64,000 nucleotides of DNA from Bacteroidota bacterium (GTDB lineage: Bacteria; Bacteroidota; Bacteroidia; Bacteroidales; Paludibacteraceae), in the NCBI GenBank assembly GCA_023391625.1, contig JAEWAN010000025.1, forward strand, positions 1 to 64,000, in the 5' to 3' direction. Made by a program: the position numbers and the translations under genes. Positions 54,601-61,773 of the stretch are shown here, one piece after another. The notes beneath the pieces are model-generated. The model was given only the letters and a program-made list of their open reading frames with translations, did no database searches and was not told the DNA's origin. Numbering within the stretch: position 1 is the stretch's first letter; each line of letters opens with the position of its first letter.

Positions 54601-55539
54601 GAAGTCTGGAAGAATTTCTCGGCTTCGGGTGCAACTTATCAACGGATGCAGTATTATCCAAGTGGTCTACCTTGGTCAGTGTCGGAATCCCCTGCTTATC
54701 AGCCATATAAATATAATGGTAAGGAATTTGTAGAGGATCATGGATATGATAGTTATGATTATCAAGCTCGTCAGATGTATCCAGCTATTATGCGATTTAC
54801 AACAGTAGATCCATTAGCTGAAAAATATTATTCGGTTAGCCCATATAGCTATTGTCTGAATAATCCTGTTTATTATGTTGATCCGGATGGTAGGTTTGTT
54901 GGTACTGCTATTGGTGTGATAATTGGAGGTGCTACAGGGGCATATCAAGCTTATAGAAATGGAACAGATATATGGGCTGGGGCGGCAGAGGGAGCTGTTG
55001 CAGGAGCTATTACAGGTGCTGCTGTCGATATAGCAGTAGCTGCTACGTTTGCTACTGGAGGAGGCGCTTTGGTCGCTATAGGTGCAGGTGCTGTTGCAGG
55101 AGCAGCAGGAGGAGCGATTGGTAGTGTTGCTGGTGATGTTGCAGGACAAGTGGTTGAACAACGTGATGCCGTGACAACTACAATTTCTACTGAAAATTTT
55201 GCAGATAAGGCAATTACTGGAGCTGTAGTGGGTGCTGTTAATGGGGTTACCGGAGGTGCAGTCGGTGCCTTGGGTAAGGTAGCAACTACTTCCACTCTTG
55301 CGGTTCAAGCTACAATGTCTCAGAATATTACGAGTACGGCAGCAGTGTTAACTTCACAGGGGGCTACTCAGAGTACAGTAAATGCAGCGGTTAGTAGCAT
55401 AACAAAAGGTATGGGTACTGCAGGAAGCAATACTGTTAATGCCATGATAAAAGTAGAAGCCGCTGTTTCTACTGGAACAGCAGCTGGAGTTGTTGTGGTA
55501 GATGAGTTTATTGGTCAGTCAAGCATTGTTGTTAAATAG
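51646..55539 (+). CDS. RHS core-containing protein with Ala/Gly-rich variable C-terminus
   Basis: A 1,297-residue RHS protein. It has a signal peptide (about residues 1-24), an early beta module with ILKNGFKFTAAS (residues 48-59) of the type seen in T9SS-exported proteins, and a DUF6443-like region (residues 200-290, VQYLDGLGRLVQTV). Many YD repeats follow, then the RHS core near residue 1020-1085: PYKYNGKEFVEDHGYDSYDY, then FTTVDPLAEKYYSVSPYSYC and NPVYYVDPDGR. After this cleavage-type site come 210 residues of glycine zipper-like, Ala/Gly/Thr-rich sequence without a recognised enzyme domain. No obvious immunity gene follows. The start may be Met1 or Met4. It heads the cassette region. Confidence 0.88.
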   Translation: MNIMKKRILFFVILFCPVFFVNAQFEIRELDGSFAGSGTIEACQAIILKNGFKFTAASNKNLILRIQPKLCLVQDIGVKSSTFSYEETFNTEDCGNAFGGSANDYVHKLVLTSSMEIKISHCKAILTHTQLFLLDSNNELIASSTGNSGTCSTATRAYLFQKQLPAGTYYIVSEGQGTMNGEITLSVEGTVKISEQQSVPSANQNYILTKRPKVLGNTTDGLTITQANQSVQYLDGLGRLVQTVEVAASPEGKDLVNYMEYDHTNNEDREWLYLPIENNKGAFVNFEAFKAINSLPEYGEGSPKKTTVYEASGLKRVEEQKNPGTAWHEHPVEINYYTNAVNEVSLYKVEGGKLRRSGYYAKNTLYKTEIIDEDRNKSYEYKNMTGQVVMTRQICNSINHDTYYVYDDMSQLCYVLPPLASDSLSGTIFDDTNNILKRYAYIYKYDYRGRNVEKKLPGCEPVYMIYDQADQLILTQDGNLRKKGEWLFTIPDRLGRIAITGILKREILDRTSFLKDKYVSTIRSERVSLGYLVPAALNITYEENFLSVIFYDDYDWLDTSSSLYYVQNASYGEWDQKGQGLMTGMRTYPLYGMPESEYITTAYYYDYKGRQVQVRSDNQLGGVDCTYYKYNLLDRVVAMLKEHNIVSPASPVISETYAYTYDHNGRLINTYLTMSKGGNGKVLLSQCQYDKLGRLSAKAQHNHLKTTQYEYNIRNWLTRISEGEFNQTLYYNKVPMGDITPLYNGNITAMSWRYPGVVNAYRYEYDGLNRLTLAQFGEVSETSWSFSNKYNESYEYDKMGNIIALSRYSDGNLVDDLELKYNGNQLYQVTDHSTWNSQSGSYDLKEYQDHSTSTNSTEFYYDANGNMITDLDRKISTITYNVLNLPDTIQFSTGEQIINRYDAAGFKCQADYISYGDNIQVPMGSILHSSGTIKYKQTFAYADNVDYKLYNNSSYSCQRIKNAEGFYDETDKYNYFRRDHLGNVREVWKNFSASGATYQRMQYYPSGLPWSVSESPAYQPYKYNGKEFVEDHGYDSYDYQARQMYPAIMRFTTVDPLAEKYYSVSPYSYCLNNPVYYVDPDGRFVGTAIGVIIGGATGAYQAYRNGTDIWAGAAEGAVAGAITGAAVDIAVAATFATGGGALVAIGAGAVAGAAGGAIGSVAGDVAGQVVEQRDAVTTTISTENFADKAITGAVVGAVNGVTGGAVGALGKVATTSTLAVQATMSQNITSTAAVLTSQGATQSTVNAAVSSITKGMGTAGSNTVNAMIKVEAAVSTGTAAGVVVVDEFIGQSSIVVK

Positions 55540-55693
55540 TAAGTTATATCATAATTGATTATTTCGAGTTTTTATTTTGGAAAGTGTCCTTTTAGTTGCG
55601 TTTATTTAATTTATTATTTATGATATTTCCGGTAATAATGCCAAAAGTAGCACCTGAGAGAGCAACTATATTCGGATATAATAAATAGTTACA

Positions 55694-55747
55694 TCAAAAG
55701 ATACTAACTTAGAAGGAACCAGTTCCTTCTAAGTTAGTATCTTTTGA
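55694..55747. repeat. Perfect 54-bp palindrome after the RHS gene
   Basis: Two 26-bp arms (left begins tcaaaagatactaacttag) are separated by 2 bp. Both arms are identical in reverse complement. It lies 155 bp after the RHS stop, with only a trivial ORF (MIFPVIMPK...) between. Reading: terminator of the operon, or a recombination or insertion-sequence end-to-end junction. Confidence 0.8.
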
Positions 55748-55889
55748 ATAAACGCCGCCGCGTTTGCTGTCCTCTATGCTCTTCTTTAAAAACAATAAAG
55801 AAAGGCATTCAGTCCAATAACCAGTGTTCATAAATGTAAAGTAGGTAAACATTATTTTACTTATCATCATTAATATATTTCCTCTTCAA

Positions 55890-56736
55890 ACCGTTTTATC
55901 TAGGGTAGAGCGCGGGCATACCATTGAGTACATTTCCTAACGAAGTGGATATAGTGAACGCACCTTTAAAAAGATATTTTAGCGACTATTTTAAGAATTA
56001 TCCCTAATGGCATATCCGTTTCGTTCTAGTGAGAAAGTCAACCTGTTGATTGCTGGAACCTACTTTTCTAATAATTCTAATAAGGTTTGTCTGATACTTT
56101 ATTAGGACAATAATTTGAAAGCTACATAGCTATATCAGTTAACAGATAATGAATGGCTGAATGAAATAACAGAAAATATTGCAAATCTGGTATTATTAGG
56201 TATTTGTAGTGAAAGTGTTACCTGTGACGGAGCTGCAAGTATTATACAAGCAGTGCGAAAGAGTTCACTTTAGGCTATCATTCAATACTGTACAGTACAT
56301 GTACAGCGGGAGGTAATAGCTAACCAAAGATCCAAAGAGTGAAACAGGGAAAGAATTACATTCAATCGTTGGTCATCTAAACAAAATTACAGATAGAGAG
56401 CAATGGGAAAATTGGATAGTAGAATTGCTTCGATGGGAAAAGGAACACAGAGCGTATTTAAATCAAAAAACTTATCCTGATGGTGATCCTAAAAAAGCCT
56501 GGTTTACCCACAGAATGGTCAGAAAATCTTTTGTCCATATTAAAAGAGCCTTACCTGACTTATTTCATTTCCTGGATAATGACAATATACCAAAATCAAC
56601 TAATGCATTAGAGTCCTTCTTTGGACATCTGAAAATAAAATTAGGACAACACAAAGGATTATCCAAAGAACATTTTAAAAGCTATATAAAGTGGTATTTG
56701 TTCTTGAAAAGTAATCGAGATAAATACAAAAAATGA
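55890..56736 (+). pseudogene. Decayed IS256/MULE-type transposase
   Basis: A chain of coding-like segments with in-frame stops and a frameshift. The first frame reads SGYSERTFKK, then SSEKVNLLIAGTYF and NEWLNEITENIANLV with VTCDGAASII; stops interrupt it at several places. It then shifts to the open frame 56425-56736, which ends RALPDLFHFLDNDNIPKSTN and ALESFFGHLKIKLGQHKGLS. These match the MULE/IS256-like DDE transposases with DG-type and TNALE(S/G)FF motifs, common in Bacteroidetes. I could not find clear terminal inverted repeats. The mutations indicate it cannot move. The 310 bp after it show nothing recognised. Confidence 0.75.
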
Positions 56737-57046
56737 GAGGTTGATAATTCGTTTTAACCTCTAAAGTAAATTAACTTCTTTACACACATTATAGGGTCAA
56801 GTGAAAGAACAAAGCATTTTCATTTTTGGAGTTACTATATTCTCTTTATATTGAACAATTATCATGAGATTCAATGAAAATATACTTTAGAGGTGAATTC
56901 GGTTGTACAAAACTACTGCATATTAAATATTTTGTAGTATTTTTTGCTTACAAAAGAGATTAGCAATGGGTATAACGGATTATATAATTCGGAATGGTGG
57001 CTTCATATCATTTGCTGATGCCAAGAAAGCCTCTCTGTACAATGAA

Positions 57047-57410
57047 CTATTGGAAGGAACGAGATCTGGAGAGGTTGTACGTGTATGACAAGGCATGTAT
57101 GCCTTTAGTGAAGGATTGTCTAAACAGATGATTGATGTTGCCCCGGTGGTGTATTGTGCCTATATTCAGCATGATCGCATCACGAACTAACAACTCAAAT
57201 TCCTCGTCCGCCAGTTCACCACGGAAGTGTCGCTGGGCAAGTCTCATATGATATGCTATATTTCGTGTCCTCAAAAAGTTCATTCTCGATTTTCGTCCAA
57301 ATATGCACGGAAGGATTGCGGCAGCTCGGTACAAAGATTCGGGCAAGTTCCGCTTCTGATGATAGACGGTAACGCTGTGGGTAAGTCAACCTGTCAAGAC
57401 GTGCAATCAA
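57047..57410 (-). pseudogene. Frameshifted mobile-element fragment, family unknown
   Basis: Two overlapping minus-strand frames, FPQKNLIARLDRLTYPQRYR... (57410 to about 57240) and RLAQRHFRGELADEEFELLV... (about 57250 to 57047), join at one frameshift into a coherent-looking protein fragment of about 110 residues. The neighbouring integrase pieces suggest it belonged to an integrative element. No family was recognised, and I am unsure whether it is one gene. Confidence 0.35.
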
Positions 57411-57455
57411 GTTTTTCTGCGGAAAGTTCCATCTTACCGGACGAATGGTTTGTAT

Positions 57456-57770
57456 TCACTCCAGAGACGGACAACGGTTCTCTTTTCTCTTCTTGTCACG
57501 ATGGGCGGTGTAAAGTGTTCCAAGAAATGCAGACCAATAACTGGCGATCGTATTGGAAAGTAGTTTACGTTTATGATGGATGATCTGCGATGTACAAAGT
57601 AGATATTCCAGGATTTTGCTACATAGTTTCACGGTCATTTCCACGAATGTGCATTTGCTTTTCACGATGTGGTTAAAGTGCAGGAAAGCCAGTTCATAAC
57701 GGGAGTTCTTTTTGCCTGTATATGTCTTGAAGTAATCGATAAAACTATCGTTCAGTTTGTTCTTGTCCAC
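57456..57770 (-). pseudogene. Fragment of a tyrosine recombinase/integrase, core-binding domain
   Basis: About 104 residues with the look of a SAM-like core-binding domain from Bacteroidales integrases (phage_int_SAM type): DSFIDYFKTYTGKKNSRYE, an HFNHIVKSKCTFVEMT helix pair, and NTIASYWSAFLGTLYTAHRD near the end. The catalytic domain (R...HxxR...Y) is absent, as the frame ends at a stop in an unrelated Arg-rich tail. It lies just downstream of a frameshifted HTH/zinc-finger remnant, the usual partner of such integrases. Dead remnant. Confidence 0.65.
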
Positions 57771-57829
57771 AGTTTTGCAAATGGGTATCCGATTGCGTTT
57801 GGTAGTGGTATAAAGTTATGACCGCGTTT

Positions 57830-58036
57830 CTAATTGTATTGGCGGCTACCATAAGGATGGTAACCTTTGAAAAGGTGAGATACTCTTGATGTTGTATCTC
57901 TAAAAACAGATTCTACGGCATTAAGCCAATCTTGTAGCCGCTTCGTCCGCGCTTTTTTGGCTTTGTCTGCGCAATGTACGGAACAGTATTTCTGCATACC
58001 GCTGTTAGCTGTGAACGTTCTGTCGCAAATGTACAT
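57830..58036 (-). pseudogene. Frameshifted zinc-finger/HTH protein of an integrative element
   Basis: The frame opens with a Cys cluster (MYICDRTFTANSGMQKYCSV, then HCADKAKK) and continues with a basic helix and KTRLQDW-like stretch; after a frameshift near 57880 the other frame reads SKVTILMVAANTI, which fits the excisionase-type HTH of Bacteroidales mobile elements. The upstream neighbour of an integrase in related elements looks like this. Non-functional as read. Confidence 0.5.
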
Positions 58037-58164
58037 TTCTTGTTGTTTTCATTCTTCCCTTTTTTGATGTTTAACACTCTTTTCTGTGTATTCTATCGGT
58101 AAGAGAACGGAGGTCAACCGTTGTCAACCCAGTAAAGATTGGTGGTAATCTTCTTTTTTCGTTT

Positions 58165-58183
58165 CTTGTTAACAGTTGTAAAC
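58165..58183. repeat. Direct repeat, copy 1 (possible attachment or recombination scar)
   Basis: cttgttaacagttgtaaac matches 60244-60261 with one inserted base. GTTGT(C/A)AACC-like short repeats also occur in 58110-58190, next to the integrase remnant. A ggtaatcttctttt stretch about 20 bp upstream also resembles the second copy's surroundings. Confidence 0.4.
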
Positions 58184-58554
58184 CAATGTCAATGGGCTTT
58201 AATTTTGTGGTAATAAAAAAGTTCCGTATATTCATTGCGATAGAAATATGTCACGAAAATATGAGGAAAATGGAGGGGCAGCAAATAAGATGTACGAAAT
58301 GTTATGTTTTATATAATATTGATATTTAGCAATTTAATTGTAGGTGGTCTCGTTGTTTGCAAGTGGTTGCATCTATCCAAATATAAACAGGAAATACTTA
58401 GACTGTTTGTTATCAATAAGAATTATTGATAGATATATAAAGGATGTGTTGTCATTGTTCTTTATGATAGAACTTTTATTTTTCTCGTATAACTTAAGAG
58501 GATTTTTTAAGATGGTAGATGATTTGTTATATTCCATAACACATATATTTAGTA

Positions 58555-58650
58555 GTAAATGATATAACGGATTTGGAAAAGTTTAATGTGAAGAGTATTA
58601 CGAGAAAATTTGTTTTTAAAAGAAAGAAGTTGATAGATAAGACTGATTAT
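58555..58650 (+). pseudogene. Truncated duplicate of a candidate immunity gene
   Basis: This stretch translates to VNDITDLEKFNVKSITRKFV followed by FKRKKLIDKTDY, nearly identical to residues of the immunity gene at 62283-62710 (VNDITELEKLNMKSVTRKFV). It lacks both ends. Shortly downstream, at 58665-58680, the sequence agcatatggtaaatgg matches 62821-62836, which also follows the full-length copy. So the locus was duplicated and then partly deleted. Confidence 0.65.
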
Positions 58651-58669
58651 GATGATATAGTTGTAGCAT

Positions 58670-58920
58670 ATGGTAAATGGGCAGGAACAGAAGAAGGTAT
58701 TTTACATGGATTTGGAAGCCCATGTGGATGATAAAAATAGGAGATGTTTGGGAGTAATGATTGAATTTAATCAAATCAACCTCATTGCGAAGCAGGAACA
58801 GTGAAAACAATAGAAGGTCAAATTCAAATGAATAATTATGGGAGACTTAAACTCGAAAATGACAAATCAGAAATAAATTATTAGTGGTGGAAAATGCAGA
58901 ACAGAAGCGAAGACGAATAA
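58670..58920 (+). pseudogene. RHS C-terminal toxin-tail remnant
   Basis: The reading MVNGQEQKKVFYMDLEAHVD, then KNRRCLGVMIEFNQ, is broken by a tandem 5-bp duplication (atcaaatcaa near 58770) and resumes as PHCEAGTVKTIEG, then GRLKLENDKSEINY. A TAG at 58882 interrupts it again, and the frame ends in TAA whose last base starts the ATG of the next gene. It resembles the end of a polymorphic toxin domain coupled to its immunity gene. The biochemical activity cannot be named. Confidence 0.5.
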
Positions 58921-59352
58921 TGGGGAAACAATTTCTTCCAAAATATATGGATTCTCTAAATGAAATTTTAATAAAGATAATTTCGTCAAATGATTTATTG
59001 AGCATTGTTGAAACAGACTATTTCTATTCTCAAGTGGATTATGAGAAAAGCCCAAGAGTAAAAAACAATTTTATTTTCTGCAAGAAAAAATGTTGAGCAA
59101 ATTCTGAAAGAGCATTCTATTGATTTTAATGAAAAATATATTCTGTGGATAAAGTACGCTAATGATTGTGGTGCACTTAAACTTAAATCTTTAAATTACT
59201 TTAATTTTGAGTTTCCTTATAATGTCTCTACAAATGGGATAATCACCCTTATTCAAATTGATTATAGATATGAAATTTTATTAGATTTCTATGGGGAGGA
59301 TAATAATGAGTTTTTAGATATTGAGATTTTTTACGAAAAAAGAAATAAATGA
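58920..59352 (+). pseudogene. Candidate immunity gene with a frameshift
   Basis: Starts MGKQFLPKYMDSLNEILIKI and reads to VKNNFIF in one frame; about 59080-59092, in a run of A bases, the frame changes and continues as NVEQILKEHSIDFNEKYILW to a stop at 59352 (EIFYEKRNK). Together about 143 residues, with no signal peptide, so a cytoplasmic immunity protein is the natural reading. The ATG overlaps the stop of the toxin remnant (TAATG). The shift could be pseudogenisation, slippage, or a sequencing error in the A run. Confidence 0.55.
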
Positions 59353-59437
59353 AAAAACAGTAAATTTTTTTGGTAAAGCAGAAAAAGGAGAGATAAATAT
59401 ATATCCACACTTAATCTGAAAAAACAACTTGCAATAG

Positions 59438-59716
59438 TTGGGGTTTATGCTTAGTAGTATTGCCCCAAATGTAAAATCTGTTGATGTCTTGCTTAATGTA
59501 GAAGATGTACGGGTAACTGGAAGTTTGTTTCAGACAGTAGAACAAAATACAACGACTGCCTTATTTCACGAGATAGGGGAACGAAATAGTCGTTCGAGTG
59601 TAGAATATCGAGGTGGTGTGATTGATTATGAAAATTATGTAAGAAAGATAATCGGGCTTCCTGTAAGGCCTTATGATTTAAATCACAAACCTTATATACC
59701 TAATACAAATAGATGA
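59438..59716 (+). pseudogene. Orphan RHS C-terminal toxin fragment with HExxE-like motif
   Basis: About 92 residues without a proper start (the frame follows a TAG; the first codon is TTG, and Met4 is the first ATG). It contains TALFHEIGERN and ends with VIDYENYVRKIIGLPVRPYD. The layout (metal-binding helix, then YENYVR and a late YD-x-x-H) recalls metallopeptidase-like C-terminal domains of RHS toxins, but the second motif His is replaced (HEIGE). It ends one base before the next ATG, so the next gene is its probable immunity partner. Confidence 0.5.
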
Positions 59717-59717
59717 T

Positions 59718-60215
59718 ATGAAAAAGATTTGTTACATTTTGCCGTTTTTATTTGTTCTTGTTTGCTGTACTTCCGTAAAGCATTCAATGGAGAATAGGGC
59801 TTTTATTCCATTGCCTATTCCAATAAATCTGAAATATTATGCTTATATAGATGATATGCATTTTAATATAAGGGATAGTGTCTTTTGGGAGTATTATTAC
59901 AAAGATGTAGATTTGAAAAGTTTTCGAGAGTTTGAACTTATAGACATGGTATCAGAAGTATATATGCTCAAACGGTATTGTATCGAAGCGAGTGAACAGT
60001 TTCGTACTATAAATAGGCGAATTTCGCGTTTGTTTCTTGATGAAGTTATCGAAAATCCTAAACATCATATTGTATTAGAGTATTACTTGAACAATAACAG
60101 AATAAGTTCTAAATACGAGGCTTTTAAACTTGCTACCTTAGACGAAAAATTAGATGATATTGTAATTGATATTTCTGAATCACGGGATACTTGCAAAGTA
60201 AATATAGTATGGTAA
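59718..60215 (+). CDS. Candidate immunity lipoprotein
   Basis: A 165-residue intact lipoprotein with signal MKKICYILPFLFVLVCC and the lipid-modified Cys near residue 16 or 17. The mature part is helical and rich in Tyr, Arg and Glu. No family recognised. It begins one base after the stop of the orphan toxin fragment, and this coupling plus the envelope location suggests protection against a toxin acting in the periplasm. This is inference from position. Confidence 0.5.
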   Translation: MKKICYILPFLFVLVCCTSVKHSMENRAFIPLPIPINLKYYAYIDDMHFNIRDSVFWEYYYKDVDLKSFREFELIDMVSEVYMLKRYCIEASEQFRTINRRISRLFLDEVIENPKHHIVLEYYLNNNRISSKYEAFKLATLDEKLDDIVIDISESRDTCKVNIVW

Positions 60216-60243
60216 TTTCTTTTATTGTCACGGGTTCGTAATC

Positions 60244-60261
60244 CTTGTTAACAGTGTAAAC
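60244..60261. repeat. Direct repeat, copy 2
   Basis: cttgttaacagtgtaaac, matching 58165-58183 with one base missing. The copies bracket the block of toxin and immunity remnants at 58.5-60.2 kb. Confidence 0.4.
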
Positions 60262-60394
60262 TAAAGAAGTTTCCGGAGGAATATTAAAAAGTCAGAATGG
60301 AGCTACCAAAGGGTTAAAGGGCAATTAAACATAAGTAAGTTATCTCTGTGGTGCATGCTGACAATTACGATATTATTAGATAGCATATAATGTT

Positions 60395-60844
60395 ATGAAG
60401 AAGATAATTTTAATAAAAATGACAGTACTATTTTTTCTATGTACAAATGTTTATTGTCAGAATAAGGATATAGAATATGTTGATATCGACTCCTTATTTT
60501 TATCTCATTTTTTATCATTAGACAAAAACATAGAATGCGATAGTCATGAAGTATTTGTTCCACAGAATGATCGTGATTTTATTTATGTAGTAAGTTATTT
60601 ATCTGGTATTCCATTTACATTACATTCTTATTCGGGACATCCCATATTAAATAGGAAAAAATTATTAGAATATAAGGAATGGTATTTTCAATATAAACAA
60701 AAAATAAAATGTAAGTCCTATTTTAAAGTCTTGAATTTGTTAGAGGAGATTACAAAAATAAATGCTTCTATTACAGAAGAACAAGATTTTAATGAAAAAA
60801 TGGATGAAGTGATGAAAGAACTAGAAAAATGTAAAATAGAATAA
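60395..60844 (+). CDS. Candidate secreted immunity protein
   Basis: A 149-residue protein with a signal peptide (MKKIILIKMTVLFFLCTNVY, cleaved after YCQ) and a mature part of mostly charged helices ending KELEKCKIE. No family is known to me. It stands alone with no toxin domain directly before it; the 180 bp in front are non-coding. Its stop is immediately followed by a perfect palindrome, so it is the last gene of a small transcript. Immunity role is inferred from context only. Confidence 0.45.
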   Translation: MKKIILIKMTVLFFLCTNVYCQNKDIEYVDIDSLFLSHFLSLDKNIECDSHEVFVPQNDRDFIYVVSYLSGIPFTLHSYSGHPILNRKKLLEYKEWYFQYKQKIKCKSYFKVLNLLEEITKINASITEEQDFNEKMDEVMKELEKCKIE

Positions 60845-60887
60845 TTTTCATTTTCTTCTTTTTCACTTGAAAGAAGAAAATGAAAAT
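60844..60887. repeat. Perfect 18-bp-arm palindrome before the orphan RHS core
   Basis: The left arm (60844-60861, starts attttcattttcttcttt) pairs with 60870-60887 around an 8-nt loop. It begins at the stop codon of the secreted protein and ends 12 bp before the orphan RHS core. Pyrimidine-rich on one strand, so it could terminate or be a breakpoint. Confidence 0.7.
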
Positions 60888-60899
60888 ATATAGTCGTAT

Positions 60900-61100
60900 T
60901 ATAAATTTGAAGGAAAAGAATTTATCAAAGACCGTGGGTGTGATAGCTCTGATTATCAAGTCCGTCAGATGTGTCTGGCTATTACGCGGTTTACAACAGT
61001 AGACCCGATGGCGGAGAAGTATTATTCGGTTAGTCCGTATGTGTATTGTGGAAATAATCCTATTCGTAATATAGATCCTACAGGAATGGTGTTTACCTAG
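60900..61100 (+). pseudogene. Orphan RHS core cassette
   Basis: The frame reads YKFEGKEFIKDRGCDSSDYQ, then RFTTVDPMAEKYYSVSPYVY and NPIRNIDPTGMVFT before TAG at 61098. It is the RHS core of a second, diverged RHS protein without any upstream YD repeats or start codon. It is colinear with residues about 1020-1085 of the RHS protein at 51646-55539 but only moderately similar at DNA level, so it is an older or imported alternative tip. The toxin domain follows directly. Confidence 0.75.
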
Positions 61101-61101
61101 A

Positions 61102-61773
61102 ATGCTTTACAGTTTGTTTCTGTATTATTGGATTATATTGATAATAGGCAAATCTTATAATACAAAGAAAATTGTAAATTATCAAGCTAAAATAGATAGA
61201 GGGGGGCTTTCTGATAAACGTGTTCAGTCTTTACAAAACAGGATAAATAGATTGAATGATAATAGTAGTATGTTGGATGAAGTGAGGACAGAAATAAATG
61301 TGTTAGATAAGTCTGACCAGGTTTATGATATACAGACAAATGACTCTTGGAATATCTTGGGGGTAGAATATAGAGGAGGAAGTGAAATTGATGGATCAAC
61401 AGGAATTTTTAAGATGGAAGTTCCTTCTTTGTATACTTTGCCTTTATTTGCCCATGAATTAAAACATGCCTATCAATTTGAAATAGGAGAATATAGTTCT
61501 GGGCGTAATAGAAATGGGGCTCCTTTCTATGATCAGACAGATGAATTAGCTGCATATGAAAGAGGTGCTTTATTTGGAGGAGATATTCGGACTGCAGTTT
61601 CAATAGCAAATGATCCTATTTATCAAAGTTTACAGCTTGGACCTGTAGATATAACAATCTGGCCTTCTAGTATATATAGTAATCCTGCAGTATTACAGAG
61701 ATTGGCGGATCAGTTAAAATCAGCTTTTCGTGTGAATGGTGTAACATATATAGGAAAGGACTTGAAAAAATGA
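61102..61773 (+). CDS. RHS-associated zinc metallopeptidase-like toxin, displaced
   Basis: A 223-residue frame whose first about 20 residues are probably out of frame: the core frame continues NALQFVSVLLDYIDNRQ before a TAA, and the toxin frame becomes convincing at SYNTKKIVNYQAKIDRGGLS. The body contains the zinc motif HELKH (residues 113-117, FAHELKHAYQFEIGE) and DELAAYERGALFG with a possible third ligand. The fold is that of HExxH-type peptidase toxins at the end of RHS proteins. It is separated from its core by the TAG and a frameshift near 61150, so it cannot be made as an RHS tip here. The stop overlaps the next gene by four bases. Confidence 0.7.
   Translation: MLYSLFLYYWIILIIGKSYNTKKIVNYQAKIDRGGLSDKRVQSLQNRINRLNDNSSMLDEVRTEINVLDKSDQVYDIQTNDSWNILGVEYRGGSEIDGSTGIFKMEVPSLYTLPLFAHELKHAYQFEIGEYSSGRNRNGAPFYDQTDELAAYERGALFGGDIRTAVSIANDPIYQSLQLGPVDITIWPSSIYSNPAVLQRLADQLKSAFRVNGVTYIGKDLKK

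Noticed and set aside
54814..55308. Ser/Cys-rich minus-strand open frames opposite the RHS C-terminus
   Set aside because: They are mirror images of the Ala/Gly-rich coding strand, an expected artefact of low-complexity sequence.
55748..56040. Terminal inverted repeats of the transposase
   Set aside because: I looked for matching ends around 55.75-56.05 and 56.75-56.85 kb and saw no convincing pair.
57227..57583. Plus-strand 118-residue open frame
   Set aside because: It is antisense to the integrase-related minus-strand remnants, has no recognisable motif and sits in decayed DNA.
58344..58562. Plus-strand 72-residue hydrophobic open frame
   Set aside because: It starts from GTG or ATG in AT-rich sequence, has no neighbour logic and its end overlaps the immunity duplicate, so chance is the simpler reading.
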